Source: Taxillus chinensis
Lineage: Eukaryota > Streptophyta > Magnoliopsida > Santalales > Loranthaceae
NCBI GenBank assembly: GCA_023512835.1
Contig: CM042092.1
Coordinates: 10,789,498 to 10,853,497, forward strand
Direction of reading: 5' to 3'
Length of the DNA: 64,000 nucleotides
Shown here: positions 36,931 through 49,987 of the stretch, one piece after another
Position numbering within the stretch: position 1 is the first letter of the stretch
Layout: every line of letters begins with the position of its first letter
Notes under the pieces: model-generated
What the model was told of the DNA's origin: nothing
The model's database searches: none
What the model saw: the letters and a program-made list of their open reading frames with translations, nothing else
Position numbers and translations under genes: made by a program

Positions 36931-36939
36931 CAAATACCG

Positions 36940-38540
36940 CGGTTTAATCGACGACGATTTTTTAAATTTTAAAAAGTGATCGGACAAAATCGTCTTTACA
37001 CTCTGGATTTAAAAAATAAGTCGATGTTATTGTTACGAACATCGCACGCTATTAATAATTTTTTGTTTCCTACTCTAATAATAACCTTTATTTCAAATTT
37101 ATTTTCATTAAAATAATAATTTTTATTTCATTTTAATCCCAGAGAGAAAAACATGGTGGCAGTGGAGATCAACATTCTCCTCCACGGCAGCCACTGAGGA
37201 GTGCGCTCGCAGTGCTTGTCAGATCTCCTAGGCTTGCAGAAAAACGAAGATCAAAGGCAAATTGGTGACATGAAGAAAAATATTAATATTTTAAAATTAT
37301 ATATAGTAATTAAGAGTAATTTTTCATAAATAAAGAAATCTTATACATTTTGAAGGCGGGATGGAACATGATTTTTTTTATTTTATTCTCTATGAATAGA
37401 GATAAATAGCAGTTTTACACTCAGATGCCCTAATATCGTGAATTTTGCCTTTTGTTTCTACATTCTTTCTTTTCGAAATTAATTAATTACTTTTCCTATG
37501 TTTTTTTAGTCATTTTTTTAAATAATCATATTTCTTATAAATAATAAAAATTAATAAAACCAGTCAGTATTATAATACATTTAAATTTTGAATTTTATAC
37601 ATATTGTGATAAGTTAATTGAAACCGGTTAATATCGTCAACATCTAATTTATATTGCATTGATGATTTAAGTCTAATGCTTACATGATTTTATAAAAGAC
37701 TCTAACATATATATAAAAATTTTACCATAATTTATAGTACTATATTTTTAAGATAATATAATAAAAAAATCAATATTATTGGATTACAAATTTGACTGAA
37801 TCCAAGGTTTGTGTCAAATGCAACTGCGCTTTAGACTAAATGTTACTTCAATTTTTGTCTAAGCATGAAATGTACAATCCTTCAAACAAGAGTTTTCGAA
37901 CCCTCGAACATGTTCTGATCAAAGCCTCAAAAAGGTGTCTGAACCCTTGAAATAGAGTTTGAAGTTTCAAACAAGACAATCTTGAAGAAGATATTTGAAT
38001 CTTTACAAGAATGTTCAAGCCTCCGCAGCATGCTCGAAGGTATTGATTTTTAAGATGACGACTGAAATTTATGTGATGGCATGGATTTTGTCGATTTACC
38101 TCTAATTTTATTTATATATCTTTGATGACACACGAAAAGCAAGTGACGGGGCAAGATTAGACTAGGAAATACACAATTCATGAAAATTATTCATAGTTTC
38201 CTGAATTTGTGATGTTTCTATTCTTGAGGATAACACATCACAGTTTTGAAATCCTAGGTAGTGCTCCTGCACATTATAAATACTGAAGAAGACGACCTAG
38301 CCAAGTATGCATGAAATACATAGAATTATATAGAGAGAATATCAATAAATTATTTTTGCACATAATGCTCATGCAAAAAAAAAAAAATTATTTTAATATT
38401 CTAGTACTATGTTCTTCAGAATTTTGTTGATCTTCGATGAGTATTGTAAATCAATTGGAGTGTGTACGTTTTGGGGTAGAAACTATGGAGAAGTTTGAAG
38501 TGTGATCTATCTATGATCACATCAGGGCCTCCACGTAGAC
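36940..38540. other. Spacer between SMC2 and APS
   Basis: The SMC2 promoter is at the left and the APS 3' downstream region at the right. The middle is AT-rich and shows no gene, RNA or clear transposon. A GGCGGGA sequence near 37356 only loosely resembles an E2F site. Confidence 0.5.
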
Positions 38541-38555
38541 CGGGCAAACAAGAAC

Positions 38556-38609
38556 TGACGTCAAATTAAACGAGTGGGTACAATCACACAGCAACAAGAA
38601 CTGACGTCA
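38556..38609. promoter_or_regulatory. Two TGACGTCA palindromes in a 46-bp direct repeat
   Basis: ACAAGAACTGACGTCAAAT occurs twice, with TGACGTCA at 38556-38563 and 38602-38609. The octamer is the perfect CRE-type bZIP (TGA/HY5-class) core. The pair lies about 0.4 kb past the APS stop codon. Confidence 0.6.
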
Positions 38610-38982
38610 AATAAAACACTAACTTCTATACCTGGATGGGTGACCAGGCGGTAAAACAGCATCGCGTGCAAAAGGGTTCCAATTCTATATCCCGTGATTG
38701 CGAGTTTACCTCTAGGGGCTTCGAATTTAAGCAGCCCTTCTAAGAAATTACTGCAGTAAAAACCGAACCGTGGCTTTAACACTCATTTATATCTTTGGCG
38801 GGATCAGTTCGCAAACTTTTATTGGTGGCCAAAGGACGACTCAGTCACAGATCCTTTCTCCCTCACAAACCATTAACACCATGCTGCTAGGGAGTTATAT
38901 GCTACATCGAAACAAACCAGAGTGGGAGGATTTAAGAGCTTCCATTACGGCACTGGAACTGAACTGAAGAAAATGTGTGCCT

Positions 38983-41900
38983 CTAGATCACGGTTCCAGC
39001 AGGGATCAAGGCATCTTTGATCACTGTGACAATCCCGCTCTTTATGAAGTATCCTTCAGTTTCCCTTGCTGCCTCTTGCACATTGTCGCCGTTAATGATC
39101 TGAAATAAAAAGGCAAAATACCAACATCATAATTTGATAGTAAGGACCAAAACCATACAAGTGTAATACCAGTCGAGCAGTGCCTTGTGCAAAGTAAAGA
39201 AGAGAACCACAGACCTTCACATTCTCCCCAATCCGAGCATTCTTGTCGATTATTGCTCTTTTGATGTGAGAATTCTGGCCAATGCCAATGGGAACACTAC
39301 CCTTAGCAGCTAGAAATCTCCTATCAGCATCAGTCTGGTAAATAAGATTTTTTTTAAAAAAAAAAGGTCATTCATGCAAATGGTTGCATATGATGCTCCG
39401 CTCCATAAAGCTTGAGCCTTTTAAAGCAATAAAACTCACAGCTATTATTCTGGCCAGAATAATAAATACCTCATAGTAATCTGCTCCCATTACTAACGTG
39501 TCTTCAATTACTGCACCCTCTGATATGCAAGATCGAAGCCCAATAACAGAGTGGTGAATTTTACAATTCTGTGTATAAAGAAAGAAGGAAATTTCTGTAA
39601 GTACTATTCTCTTTGACAAAGTTAATGTCAATATGTTGGTAAATGGCATAATGGACAAATAAGCTTCAGTACTGCCTACCAACCTTAATCACACAACCCT
39701 CACCAATGACACTATCTGTAACATCAGCATCAAGCATCTTGGAAGGAGGCAAATAACGAGGTTGGGTATAGATAGGAGATGATCGGTCATAGAAGCTACA
39801 GTAGAAATCCAATTATCATGTTATTACAAAATTAACAACCAAAAGCAGTAATGGCTCAAAAGAAAAATTAGAGACATGACAACGAATTAAAGAAATACCT
39901 GAAATCTGGTACTGGCTTTTTTGTGATCCCCAAGTTTGCATTATAAAATGCCTCAATGGTACCAATGTCTTCCCAGTAGCCATCATACAAGTAAGCTTGA
40001 ACCTACAGAGGAGAAGTAGCAAAAAGGTTCCAAGATATTATAATTTCAAGAAGGTAGATGCAAAATTTATCCTTGCAAACCCAATCTTTGAATTTGAAAC
40101 ACTAAACTTTCAGCCTAACAAATGTATCCAACTCTACCATAGAATTTGATCTCATGGACAACACCAAGATTTCATTGCAAGGGTAGAGAATTAACAGCAA
40201 AGAGAAGGCAAAATTTTCTCATACAATCAATGAAAGTATAATAGGCCAAAATGCAGCATAAGGATAATGAAGCTTTATGAACTAAATGTCTAAATTCCAT
40301 TCATGCATTGTCTTCTCTCTTTGATGTCTAGGACATTTGATGCTCTTAGTTTTATGGGATAAATAGACGCTTAAGCATAGTCAAAACAGGTGAGAGGTTT
40401 TCTTGAGCATCAATGAAAATCTTATGGAAAACTTGACTATTTTTTTAAATTTATGGAGGCCCCTAGAGGAATAGTTAAGAACTTTGGGGGTTGGAGAGCC
40501 TCATCCACTGGGTCCACCACCCTTTGGTTTTATCATATCTTCTAAAGTGGAACAAACTAAATATAAGCTGCTATTATTAATTCTGTAACATTTGTTAGTC
40601 TCTAACTATGAGACTACAGTTGAAGAAGCAATAAAGAAGAAAAAAACACATGGTTCCTTTATTCTTGTAGCATGGTGCAATCTTACAAGGCTAACCCTGT
40701 AGGAAAACCTTCTTTCTTGGTGTTCATGTTTGATCTGAGTGGCTGTAGATTAGTAAAGTGAGTATTATTACATGCACAATGAGTACTTACAGAAAGGGGG
40801 AAATCAAATAAGGATTCATACCCTCATCCCTATTGATGTTGCACCTGGAATAACTTCACTCCCAAAATCATTGGCTGCAGGGAAATTCTCTCTAAGCAGA
40901 TTTAACATGACGTCTTTGCTAAAGACATATATACCCATGCTAGCGATGTAAGGCATCTCTTTAGCTCTCTCATCATCAAGACCTAAAATAGTGGTATCTA
41001 CCTATAATAAAACAAGTGCAAAATGAACTCAACATCAGCCTGCATTAACAATTGCCTTATAAGTCGTTTTATTGACTTTCTCGAGCTTAATAATTAAAAA
41101 AGGAAAATGGAAAAAGAAAAAAGCATCTACTTTCATAGCTTTCAATTGCTCTCCTTTTGGCTTTTCCGCAAATTCAATTATGCGTCCTTCCTCATCAATC
41201 TTCATCAGACCAAATGCAGTAGCACGTTTTTCATCCATGGGCAATGCAGCAACAGTGATGTCAGCATCCGTTTCCCTGTGTGCTTGTATAAATTTCTCAT
41301 AATCCATGCGGTATAAATGGTCTCCAGCAAGGACTAGGAATTCCATGACATTGTGCTCCTCAAGAAGCCACAAATATTGCCTGACTGCATCAGCTGTACC
41401 CTGTAAATCACACACAACTTGTCCATGAACATAAAAATAATTTAAAAAAAAAACATTAATATAAGTTAATTGAGGTACATGGAGTTTGAGGGATCAGGGG
41501 TTTATGAAATAATTCAAAAAAAAACAAGGTTCATTAACAATGCTAAATCTTTCATAATAAATTATCTATTTCTACTAAAGAGTATTGTATCTCTGACTCG
41601 CAGAAGTAAGAAGATATTAGCCTGTCTATTAATCATAGGTGGATCATGGCATGTAAAGACATAAAATTATTCTCAGAAAATTATGGAAGGCACTGCTTAA
41701 TAGTTGTATTGTATTGCATAGGGTTCAATAAATTGTCAAATTCCAAATGAGACAAGCTAGTTGTGCAGCAACCAAATTGCTTAAGGGGTCAACAATTCAA
41801 ATATTCAATATTTCTTTAGACGTCTTGAAAGCCTTGATTAGGACATGAAAAAATTAGATATATAACCCCACATCGAAAGTTATCAAACCTCACAATCAAT

Positions 41901-43269
41901 TAATAAAATTATACCGTAATCCCACCCACTGCCATTGATTTTGGAATGAAGGCCTATAGACTTTAACATGGTATTAAAGCGGATTATGTGCTCAACCTCA
42001 ACCACCCACATGGGATGTGTATACTCCATGTCCCTCAATTTGTCCATGTGTTAGACTCAAAAGATAATTAATGAGATCCCACTGCCATTTTCCAGATCTA
42101 AACAGATAGATAGCATATAATATGCGAATACACCGTAAAGGTCATAATATTACCTGAAACCAGTTAGGATTCTCTGGACTCTGCTGAGCAGCAAGAACCT
42201 CAACAAAACCTTCATTTTTATAACCTCCCATGTTACTTGCATATGCCCGTGAAAGGTGGCGATTGAGGGATGCAGAATTAAACTGTGTCAATACATAAAT
42301 TTTTGAAATGTTGCTGTTCAAGCAATTGCTCACGGGAATATCAATCAGCCTGTAATTTGCTCCCAAGGGAACGGCAGGCTTGGCTCTCTTCTTAGTAAGC
42401 GGGTATAGCCGAGTCCCAGCTCCACCTCCAAGTATGATTCCCAACACACTCTGTAGAAATATACACATGATAAAGCTCAATTCGTTACAAAATTAGAAGT
42501 TAAACGATGACTTCGAAAATAAATTAACAACTTCATCCAAATCAAATCCCAAACATCTGCACCCACGGAATTGAAGTTGAAGTTGAAGTTAAAATTTAAA
42601 TTAATAAGAAAAAAAGTAAGAAAAGTGTTGAACAAAGTCTAACAATTATGACCGGTAATAAACTTATAAGCTAATTAAAGTGTATAACGAAGTAATTTGT
42701 GTCCACGTAAGATACAAAAATATGGTTTCTATGTTCGAATTAAAACTTCATCACAGTCAACGACATCACATATCCACGTGGGGGAAAATGTACAAGAACA
42801 AAGTTGAGGCATGAATGACAAACACACAGACATAATCGCACAAGAGAAAAAACATGATTTCGATGTTAAATCAACAACTTAGCCACAGTCAAATTTTATA
42901 ATCCACGCTATGTTATTTCTTAAATTGAATGCAGACAGGAAATCACCGACGGAAATTGGACGCCAGAGAATATATAGTACATAGAGAAGGGCCTACCCGG
43001 CTGGCTTCGGGATCGAGACATGTCTGCGAATTGCTGGAATCGGAGACGGCCTTTGGAGACACGAGAATCGGATTTCTCGCACTCCTGCTTCCAGCTTGGC
43101 TCCTGGCGGTGACGCCAAAAGCAGCTTCAGTCAAAACATTCCGGTCACCAGAGATTTCAGAGGCCGCGAACGACAAGCTCCGGTGAGCCTCCGATTGCAG
43201 CCGATCGCCTAGGCGGCACTTGAACGAGCACGGCGCTCTCACTCCGCCGCCAATCGCTGCCATAGCCAT
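38983..43269 (-). CDS. APS1: ADP-glucose pyrophosphorylase small (catalytic) subunit, complete
   Basis: Nine coding exons on the minus strand: 43269-42997, 42450-42154, 41400-41131, 41001-40822, 40002-39899, 39795-39684, 39568-39470, 39334-39215, 39099-38983. They join in phase to 523 aa (Arabidopsis APS1 is about 520). The N-terminus is a Ser/Arg/Ala-rich plastid transit peptide. The mature start keeps the redox-regulatory cysteine of the QTCLDP motif (C84). The nucleotidyltransferase core has GGGAGTRL (99-106) and GDHLYRMDY (216-224). The C-terminal left-handed beta-helix follows, with IGLRSCI and IGENVK repeats, ending [11 protein letters not shown]. With the large subunit it makes ADP-glucose from glucose-1-phosphate and ATP, the committed step of starch synthesis in plastids. 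It is activated by 3-phosphoglycerate and by reduction of the Cys bridge. Confidence 0.97.
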
Positions 43270-43384
43270 CGCTCTGTAACCTAGTGATTTATATTATGAG
43301 CTCTGTAGCGGCAGCGATGATGGTGGGAGGTCGCCAGCGGCGATTCAGTCGTTGAGGTGGGAGAGAGGCAGAGTGTGAGTGCGT

Positions 43385-43452
43385 GAGAGAGAGAGAGAGA
43401 GTGTGTGTGTGTGTGTGTGAGTGTGTGTGAGTGTGTGTGAGAGAGAGAGAGA
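43385..43452. repeat. (GA)n(GT)n compound microsatellite in the APS 5' region
   Basis: GA and GT runs lie 115-185 bp upstream of the APS ATG, so they are probably in its leader or core promoter and could vary in length between individuals. Confidence 0.9.
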
Positions 43453-43559
43453 TCTGAAGTGTGAGGGACCCGTGACCGCGGAAGGAGGGAGATGGATGCG
43501 TGGCGCTCGGATGTGCGTGAGAGTGGGGTCCTTTTACGGAATATCTTAAGACAAGGGAA

Positions 43560-45330
43560 TAATAATCTAGCCTACGTGGCTTGTTTTAAATCGTGTTATT
43601 ATTTTATTAACAGATTGATGGTAGCGTTAGATTAATTAATAAAAAATCAATGCTTCGTATCTCAGGTTTCACAATCGTTGGCATCATGATAGCATAATTA
43701 ATTTATTTTATATAAATAAATGTTTTAATAAATTTATTTATAAAAAATAATATTATTTATATTTAAAATATAAATTTTATTAAAATTATAATTTTTGAGA
43801 TAATAATCAGTTAAATCTAATTAAATAATAACTCAAAATTTAATATTTAATAAAAAAATTTAATCATGAATTATATTTATGGTTAATATTGTTAAGATAA
43901 TTTTATTGAAACATTTAATTATTTTATTATAAGAGTTGTTGCTTAGATAAGTTATATTATTATTTTTTAAATTTAAAAAAATAAATATAATATTATTTAT
44001 TTGTAAAGAAAATAAATAATTGTGCCTATAAATTATATTATATATACCGTTTGTACTTTTTTTTATAATTTAACAAATTATTTGATATTCTTATAATTTT
44101 TTTTGTTTGGTTCTATGTATTCGGGTATTTATTTGCCACATAATTTGAATATTTGCTTCTGTTCTTATTTTCCACCAAATTTGAATCCTAGGTTCTGTTT
44201 TAGTTTTCTAAAAAATATATAATGAGTATAAAAAAACGATTTCCAGTTTTGATTTTGATTATTTTGAAATTTGATTTTTCGTTCTTTAAATTTTGAATTT
44301 TTATTAAGTTGGAGTTAAAATCGAAATATTTTGGTTTGCTTCTTCCGTTTGGTTCTTGATTTTAATTTTTAAACAATTCGATTTTCGACAATTATTGGAT
44401 CACAGGGCTAACTAACAATACTTTGGTAGTACTTTTACATGCATTTGTCACATTAATTACCGTGCTACTGATCGTTGTTACAGCTGGTGTCGATAGCAAA
44501 CCAGAGATGGATCGGAGCTGTGGGGATGCAACAAGTCGAAGCCGTGGCCTGGCTGTTGTGGTCAAGAAGCTTGAAATCCTTACCCAACTTGGGTTTTGTC
44601 CTTGTTGTTCTAATTGAAGAAACTCAAATTTAGGGGTTAGCTAAGCTAAATTCTTGCTTTATTAATTTGGTAAAATATAATAATTTGTTTATTTGATTGT
44701 GTGTTAGGCTCCGAAACCCCAAGCAAGGGCACTAATTCATTAATTTTAATTAAGTTTAGGATAATATTATGGATACATAAGGATATGATTTTGAATGTGT
44801 TAAATTGGTTAATTAGGACTTAGGAGAGTATCTGTTGTGACTTGGGATCGTGGACTACTAGTCAATTAGGGTAGGGAGATTAATTTTATAATTTCTGTTC
44901 TGTTTGTTGTGTGGTAATTTTGAAACTTATTGTCTGCAAATTTTATGTTAGTCCTAACTCTCAACTCAGTTGTTGTTTTGTTTTTCTTGTGTTTTCTTTT
45001 CTTACTAGTGCTTTTATTAATTTTTCAAAATCAATGTCAAACCCTTTTTCTGTGTTTCATTTATATGTAGTCTTGAATACGCAAAATCAGTGTATTTTAA
45101 TTTTCAGATATTTTTTGTTGTGTTTATTTATTTATTTTTGTTTTATTTGCACCTTGTTCTATTATGGCATGAGAGTATTTTGGTTCTCCTCATCTCGTCC
45201 TCGTCCTGATACAAAAGCTTCATTTGCTGTTTTTTTTTTATAAAAACTCAAGGGTTGTTAATATTATATAAATATTTTTTTATACTTTTTACGGGGAAAA
45301 AAACTGATATACCTACCGCTCATGTAATTA
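43560..45330. other. AT-rich spacer
   Basis: No gene is supportable. 44200-44400 contains degenerate TTTGGTTC/GGTTTT-type repeat sequence seen again near 59450-59850. A short open stretch at 44423-44617 has a hydrophobic start but no in-frame ATG before it. Confidence 0.5.
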
Positions 45331-45359
45331 AAATCCTCCTCCATAGTTCCTGTGGCAAA

Positions 45360-45386
45360 CTATATATATATATATATATATATATA
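45360..45386. repeat. (AT)n microsatellite
   Basis: About 13 TA units in the probable 3' UTR or downstream region of the PEX11-like gene. Confidence 0.95.
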
Positions 45387-45565
45387 ACACCACTCGAGCC
45401 ATAAAAGAAAAGAAAAACAAAAGAAAGTCATTACTTCTTTTACATCTAGAAATATGGTGATGAAACAGTAAATATGGAGATAAATTAATTACTGATTTCC
45501 CACAAAGGAAGCAACCACTCTGCCTGGCCAAAACAGGGAGCTGAGGGGACTGGGATCGGTTCTGT

Positions 45566-46258
45566 CTAAGAAGGCCAATTCCTATACCAGCCAGCCAAGG
45601 CAGAGACCAACCCACTCACGCCTAGCGACACTGCATGGTTGCAGAACCGGTTGGGTTCCACGTCAGACACTGCTATTACCAAATCAGCAATGTTAGCCGC
45701 CACCGCCGCCACCTTCATAGCCCTCTCCACCCTCAGCATCTCCTTCTTCTTCTTCTTCTTCTTCGCACTGTCCACGTCCTTCTCCTCCGAACAAACCAGC
45801 TTCCTCTCCTCCTTCAGTCCCTCTCCAATGGCAACGAGGTCCAAAATAATGAAAAATATGTACCCAAAGCCCTCGCCAAACGCCGACACAAAGCTCATCC
45901 TCGTGGCCATCTCTGGGTCTAAAACGCCGACCCTGGAGAGCCACAGCAAGTTGTCGAAGAAGAAGTAAACCATCTCACCGGCGTTGGAGAGGACGGCGAG
46001 CAGCTGGAGGAGGGTCCGGCCCTGGCCTGGGCTCCGGCGGAGAGTGTTGAATCCGGATAGGAAGCGGCCGGTCCGGAAGGCCTTGCGGCTGAGGCCGGCG
46101 GCCAACTCGGCCTGCTTGGCCCGCCTGGCGACGTCCGGGTGAGTGGCCACGGCGTGCCAGTGGACAAGCTTGGAGACATATTGGATGGTCTTGACCAACT
46201 TGTCGACGCCGTCTCGCTTGGCGAGGAAGGCGGTCAGCTTGTCTACTGTGTCGTCCAT
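45566..46258 (-). CDS. PEX11A: Peroxisomal membrane protein PEX11, PEX11A-like
   Basis: The 230-aa protein has no introns. It opens MDDTVDKLTAFLAKRDGVDK and continues with the amphipathic N-terminal helix region (KTIQYVSKLVHWHA, LSRKAFRTGRFL) that bends membranes in this family. It then has NAGEMVYFFFDNLLWL, a hydrophobic segment (GYIFFIILDLVAIGEG), a charged loop with seven lysines in a row, and a C-terminal hydrophobic hairpin ending GLVSALAGWYRNWPS. PEX11 proteins elongate peroxisomes before division. Length and the DNLLWLSRVG region fit the PEX11A branch rather than the PEX11B or PEX11C-E types, but subgroup assignment is from memory. The lysine tract is encoded by a (CTT/AAG) repeat at about 45741-45762 that may vary in length. 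Confidence 0.9.
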   Translation of the reverse strand: MDDTVDKLTAFLAKRDGVDKLVKTIQYVSKLVHWHAVATHPDVARRAKQAELAAGLSRKAFRTGRFLSGFNTLRRSPGQGRTLLQLLAVLSNAGEMVYFFFDNLLWLSRVGVLDPEMATRMSFVSAFGEGFGYIFFIILDLVAIGEGLKEERKLVCSEEKDVDSAKKKKKKKEMLRVERAMKVAAVAANIADLVIAVSDVEPNRFCNHAVSLGVSGLVSALAGWYRNWPS

Positions 46259-46329
46259 TGGAAAGTTTTGAGGTTGAGAATACCTGGATAGCTAAAGTGT
46301 GGGGCTGGTCGAGGGGACTTTTACGTGGA

Positions 46330-49300
46330 GGCCATGTATGTATATGTATATCCCTTGTTATTATTATTATTATTATTATTAAATATTATATATATTCTTG
46401 GAAGAAAATATAAAATATAAAAGAAAAAATACAAGGAGAACCACACGCAACGCAAGCATGTTGAGTTTTGGATAATGCTGCCCCTTGATGATATACACTT
46501 CTCGTTTGTTTGTTTTTTTTCCTTTCTTATAGGATAATGGTGCCCGGGTGGAAATAATGAATCTAGTGAATCAGTAATATAACAAATTTCAAAGGTTTAT
46601 CCAAGTATCTCACAAATAAAAAAGGATTTTTTCCATGTAAATTTAAAAACTATTCAAGCGGAAGAACAAATTAACCCGCCAGAGGAATTCTCTTCAAATT
46701 TGATTCTTCAATTTTAAATATTATTTGAACGTATTCTAATGATTTTATATTTACTACTTGATCAAAATATTATTTTTAAATAAAAAGATTACAAAAAATA
46801 AAATAAAATTATGAAAGAGAAATATAATTATTTAAAAAACAGATAGTGAGGGAATAACAAATGTTAGTTTAATAACAAAATAATAAAAAAATACATTTAG
46901 AGAAAACATTGATGCTCCGAGAAAAATTAATATATAAAAGTTTATTGTATTTGATTACATCATAACAAGCAAATAACTTTTTTTCCTAAGCCGACTTCAG
47001 ACCCAAGCCAACCCTCAATAAAAAATAAATAAAAGTACACGTTTATATGATGACTTATTCATTCTAACGAGAACATTATAACAAATTTGCAACTTCCTGG
47101 ATAGGAGGTTGATTAGATGACTAGCCAATGATATTGAGCAAATACATGAGAGAAACAGCCCAAAAAAATAAATAGAGAAGCAATTACAATGACTAAATGG
47201 ATAAAGAAACAACATTAAGATCAAACTTTAGAATAACACTTCATACAATATAAAATTTTCAAGTACCAAAAGGAAATTATAGTAATGCTTTAAACACTGC
47301 AAATTCCCAACTTAGGAAATTATATACAAAGAATAATTGAACTTTGAACATTAATATAAAAAAACTATTGAAGAGTCTAGAATATCAATTACTTATTATT
47401 TTGTGATGAGATACACTTTGCGACAATGCCAAACAAAAGTATAAATGTACAATAACAAAAAGGAAACCAAAACTAAAAATAATCATCGTTATTTTTTTCT
47501 CTGTAAACCCATGAGAAATTTAGATCGTGAAGACCAACATATACCCCTCAATTCATATAAATATTCATGTACACATTTGAGTCCTACGTTCAACTATATC
47601 ATTAAGTTAATCACTATTGTTGTAATCGCTTATCCACTGACAAATGATAAATGCTAAATTTGCTAAGTGAAATTGACTTAAATTTAATTCAAAAATTACA
47701 TAGTATTGAAGAATGTGTGTCAATATGAATTTTCCTCAAGAGATGGTTGTGTTAGTTATTTGCTTTTAAAACTTTAAAATTGTGTTCACGTGATGTGTTT
47801 TATTTTTCCTTTATATTCACGTATTTTACATTTATTCGTTTTGGAGTCATAGTTTTCTGAAATTAAAGTGGTTACTATTAGGAGGAAATGTGTGCTACAA
47901 CCCATTATTGGTTATTGGTGAATATTAACTTATTATTTTAGTTATTTTTTATTTTATTTTTTATTTTTAAATAATTTGTAATCATGTGTGTCATGTTGTT
48001 ATTTAAAATAGGAACATCAATAATCAATTATTACATAACTTTTTAAAAATAATCAATTTGTATCAAAACTATTTGTTGCCTTATCATCACAACGTTTCAT
48101 CATAATAATGTCCCTCAATGCAGGTAAATCTATAATATGCACGGGATAGCGCATTAAAAAAATACGTATCTTAAATTTTATAATGAAATTCAAGTTTCAA
48201 GGGATAAAAGGAATTTAAAATATTTAAATAATTTTAAGATAGACTTCTTCAAATTACAAAGAGTTCGATTGCTAGAATAAGAATTAAGGGATTCAATAAT
48301 CGTAGAGAATAGTCTTGTTATAATATCCAAAAAAGTATGAAGCAACGAGTATAACATTAGAAAATACATAGAATTTATCAAAGATTTCTTAGTAAAATTA
48401 TTTCATTCTCTACCAGCATAAGAGCAAACGAGGCTTGTGAGGAAAAATACTAACACCAAAAGAGCCTCACATGCAAATCATTTGGGAATTGACAAAAAAA
48501 GTAAGCAAAAGGCCCAGCTAGTTTTTTTTCCCTGTATTGCATATGTTAACAAAAGAGGAAAAATAGAATTCTTTGAAGTAAAAATCGTCATTGTCATCAT
48601 TATAGGAAGAAAGGTCACCATCCATTTAAATGTTAGAGGAGGCCTAAACCAAAATGTACCAAACACAATCAAGTTAGTCATGGGGTAGTAATATGCAAAA
48701 ATATAAACCAAGTGTATGAAATTTGTTATAGCATATTGCTTGGAAAGCTATATATCAATTTAAAGTTTGTTTAATTGGCAACAATTGTATTAACCACACG
48801 GCCAATGACAAGAAGCTCTTCAGAGATTTGAAGCCAATTGATATTACAAAGTTAGAATTAGAAATGGTAATTACATCTTTAATTTTTTTTAACATAATTT
48901 TAAAGTTGTTTTGCAAAAAAACAAAAATAAAACATAGCTTACTTACTATTTCATATACTCCATAATAAGATGGAATTATAGTAAAAAGATAAACATATTT
49001 ATAACAGAAAACGATACAATGTATAACAAACTTTTTGAGATGAAGCAATTAGTATGGTAGTTTTCCTACAAAACAAAATATTTGTAGTCATGAGTAGAAA
49101 AAATATTCATTTATCCAAAATATAATATATTGTAATCGTGTTAGGTATACTAGCAAATAATAATTATTTTATTGGTAGGAGAATGTGTTTTTGCAAAAAA
49201 TTAAGTAAGAGGAAAGTGTTTTAATATAATTCCAAACAAAATAATATCATTATTTAATTGTTTTATAGGATATAGAAACTCTAAATAATAGCTTTTATAA

Positions 49301-49780
49301 ATATTATATAAATGTAGTTAATAATACAACTAATATCATCACTCATAATGTCACCAATTTAAGAGTATGCATACTCAGCTCTTTCAAAAAATATAAATAT
49401 ATATTTTCAAAGGTTCACTAGAAGTTAGAGAATAAATTTAATTTATAGATAAAAATTTATATTTTATAGTGATCCTATTTTTTTTTTTTTATATAAATAA
49501 ATTCTAAAATTTAAAAATATAAAAATAAAAACTTAAGAAGAATACATTATTTAATATCATAAATACAATAATCACTAATTTTTTATTATAATAAATACAT
49601 TTTTTAATAATACATTATTTCATATATATAAATATAAATTATAAAACATAAATAAAAAATATAAAAAATAAATAAATACAGAATATAAAATATAAAAATA
49701 AAAATAAAAATAAATAAAAATATATCAAATAATATATTATTCACATAAAATTTATTACTTTATAACCAAAATGTATCTAA
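46330..49780. other. Very AT-rich spacer
   Basis: An (ATT)n run lies at about 46359-46380. The rest shows only short AT-driven open frames without recognisable domains, codon bias or splice structure. I see no RNA gene or transposon ends here. Confidence 0.55.
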
Positions 49781-49914
49781 CACGACGACTGCTGTTGGGT
49801 TGGGTAGAAACTGATGTTGCTTCGCACCCAAAAAGACCGCTAGACGGATCTCTCCGCCCCTCCGCTCGTCACTCTTGCTCTCAAGACCTCGATAACACCA
49901 GTCTGATCTTTCAC

Positions 49915-49935
49915 AAACCCTAAATTTCCCAATCC

Positions 49936-49984
<49 letters not shown>

Positions 49985-49987
49985 TCC
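49915..49987 (+). promoter_or_regulatory. LUC7-like leader: telo box and (CT)n(CA)n tract
   Basis: A full telo-box motif AAACCCTAA is at 49915-49923. A pyrimidine tract of about 14 CT units (49940-49967) and about 9 CA units follows, running up to 4 nt before the ATG. CT-rich leaders next to telo boxes are typical of highly expressed plant housekeeping genes. Confidence 0.6.

Noticed and set aside
36605..36931. 108-codon minus-strand frame upstream of SMC2
   Set aside because: It coincides with the leader exon and telo-box region of SMC2 and has no domain; probably 5' UTR.
37350..37365. GGCGGGA as an E2F site for SMC2
   Set aside because: It lacks the flanking T-rich half of the E2F consensus and is about 0.9 kb upstream of the ATG; too weak to claim.
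44423..44617. Possible small secreted Cys-containing peptide (hydrophobic start, ends CPCCSN)
   Set aside because: The frame has no ATG before the hydrophobic stretch, and no splice acceptor or homology was found to rescue it.
46330..49740. Many 60-97 codon frames on both strands
   Set aside because: All are AT-driven, lack domains and codon bias, and have no introns or neighbours that support a gene.
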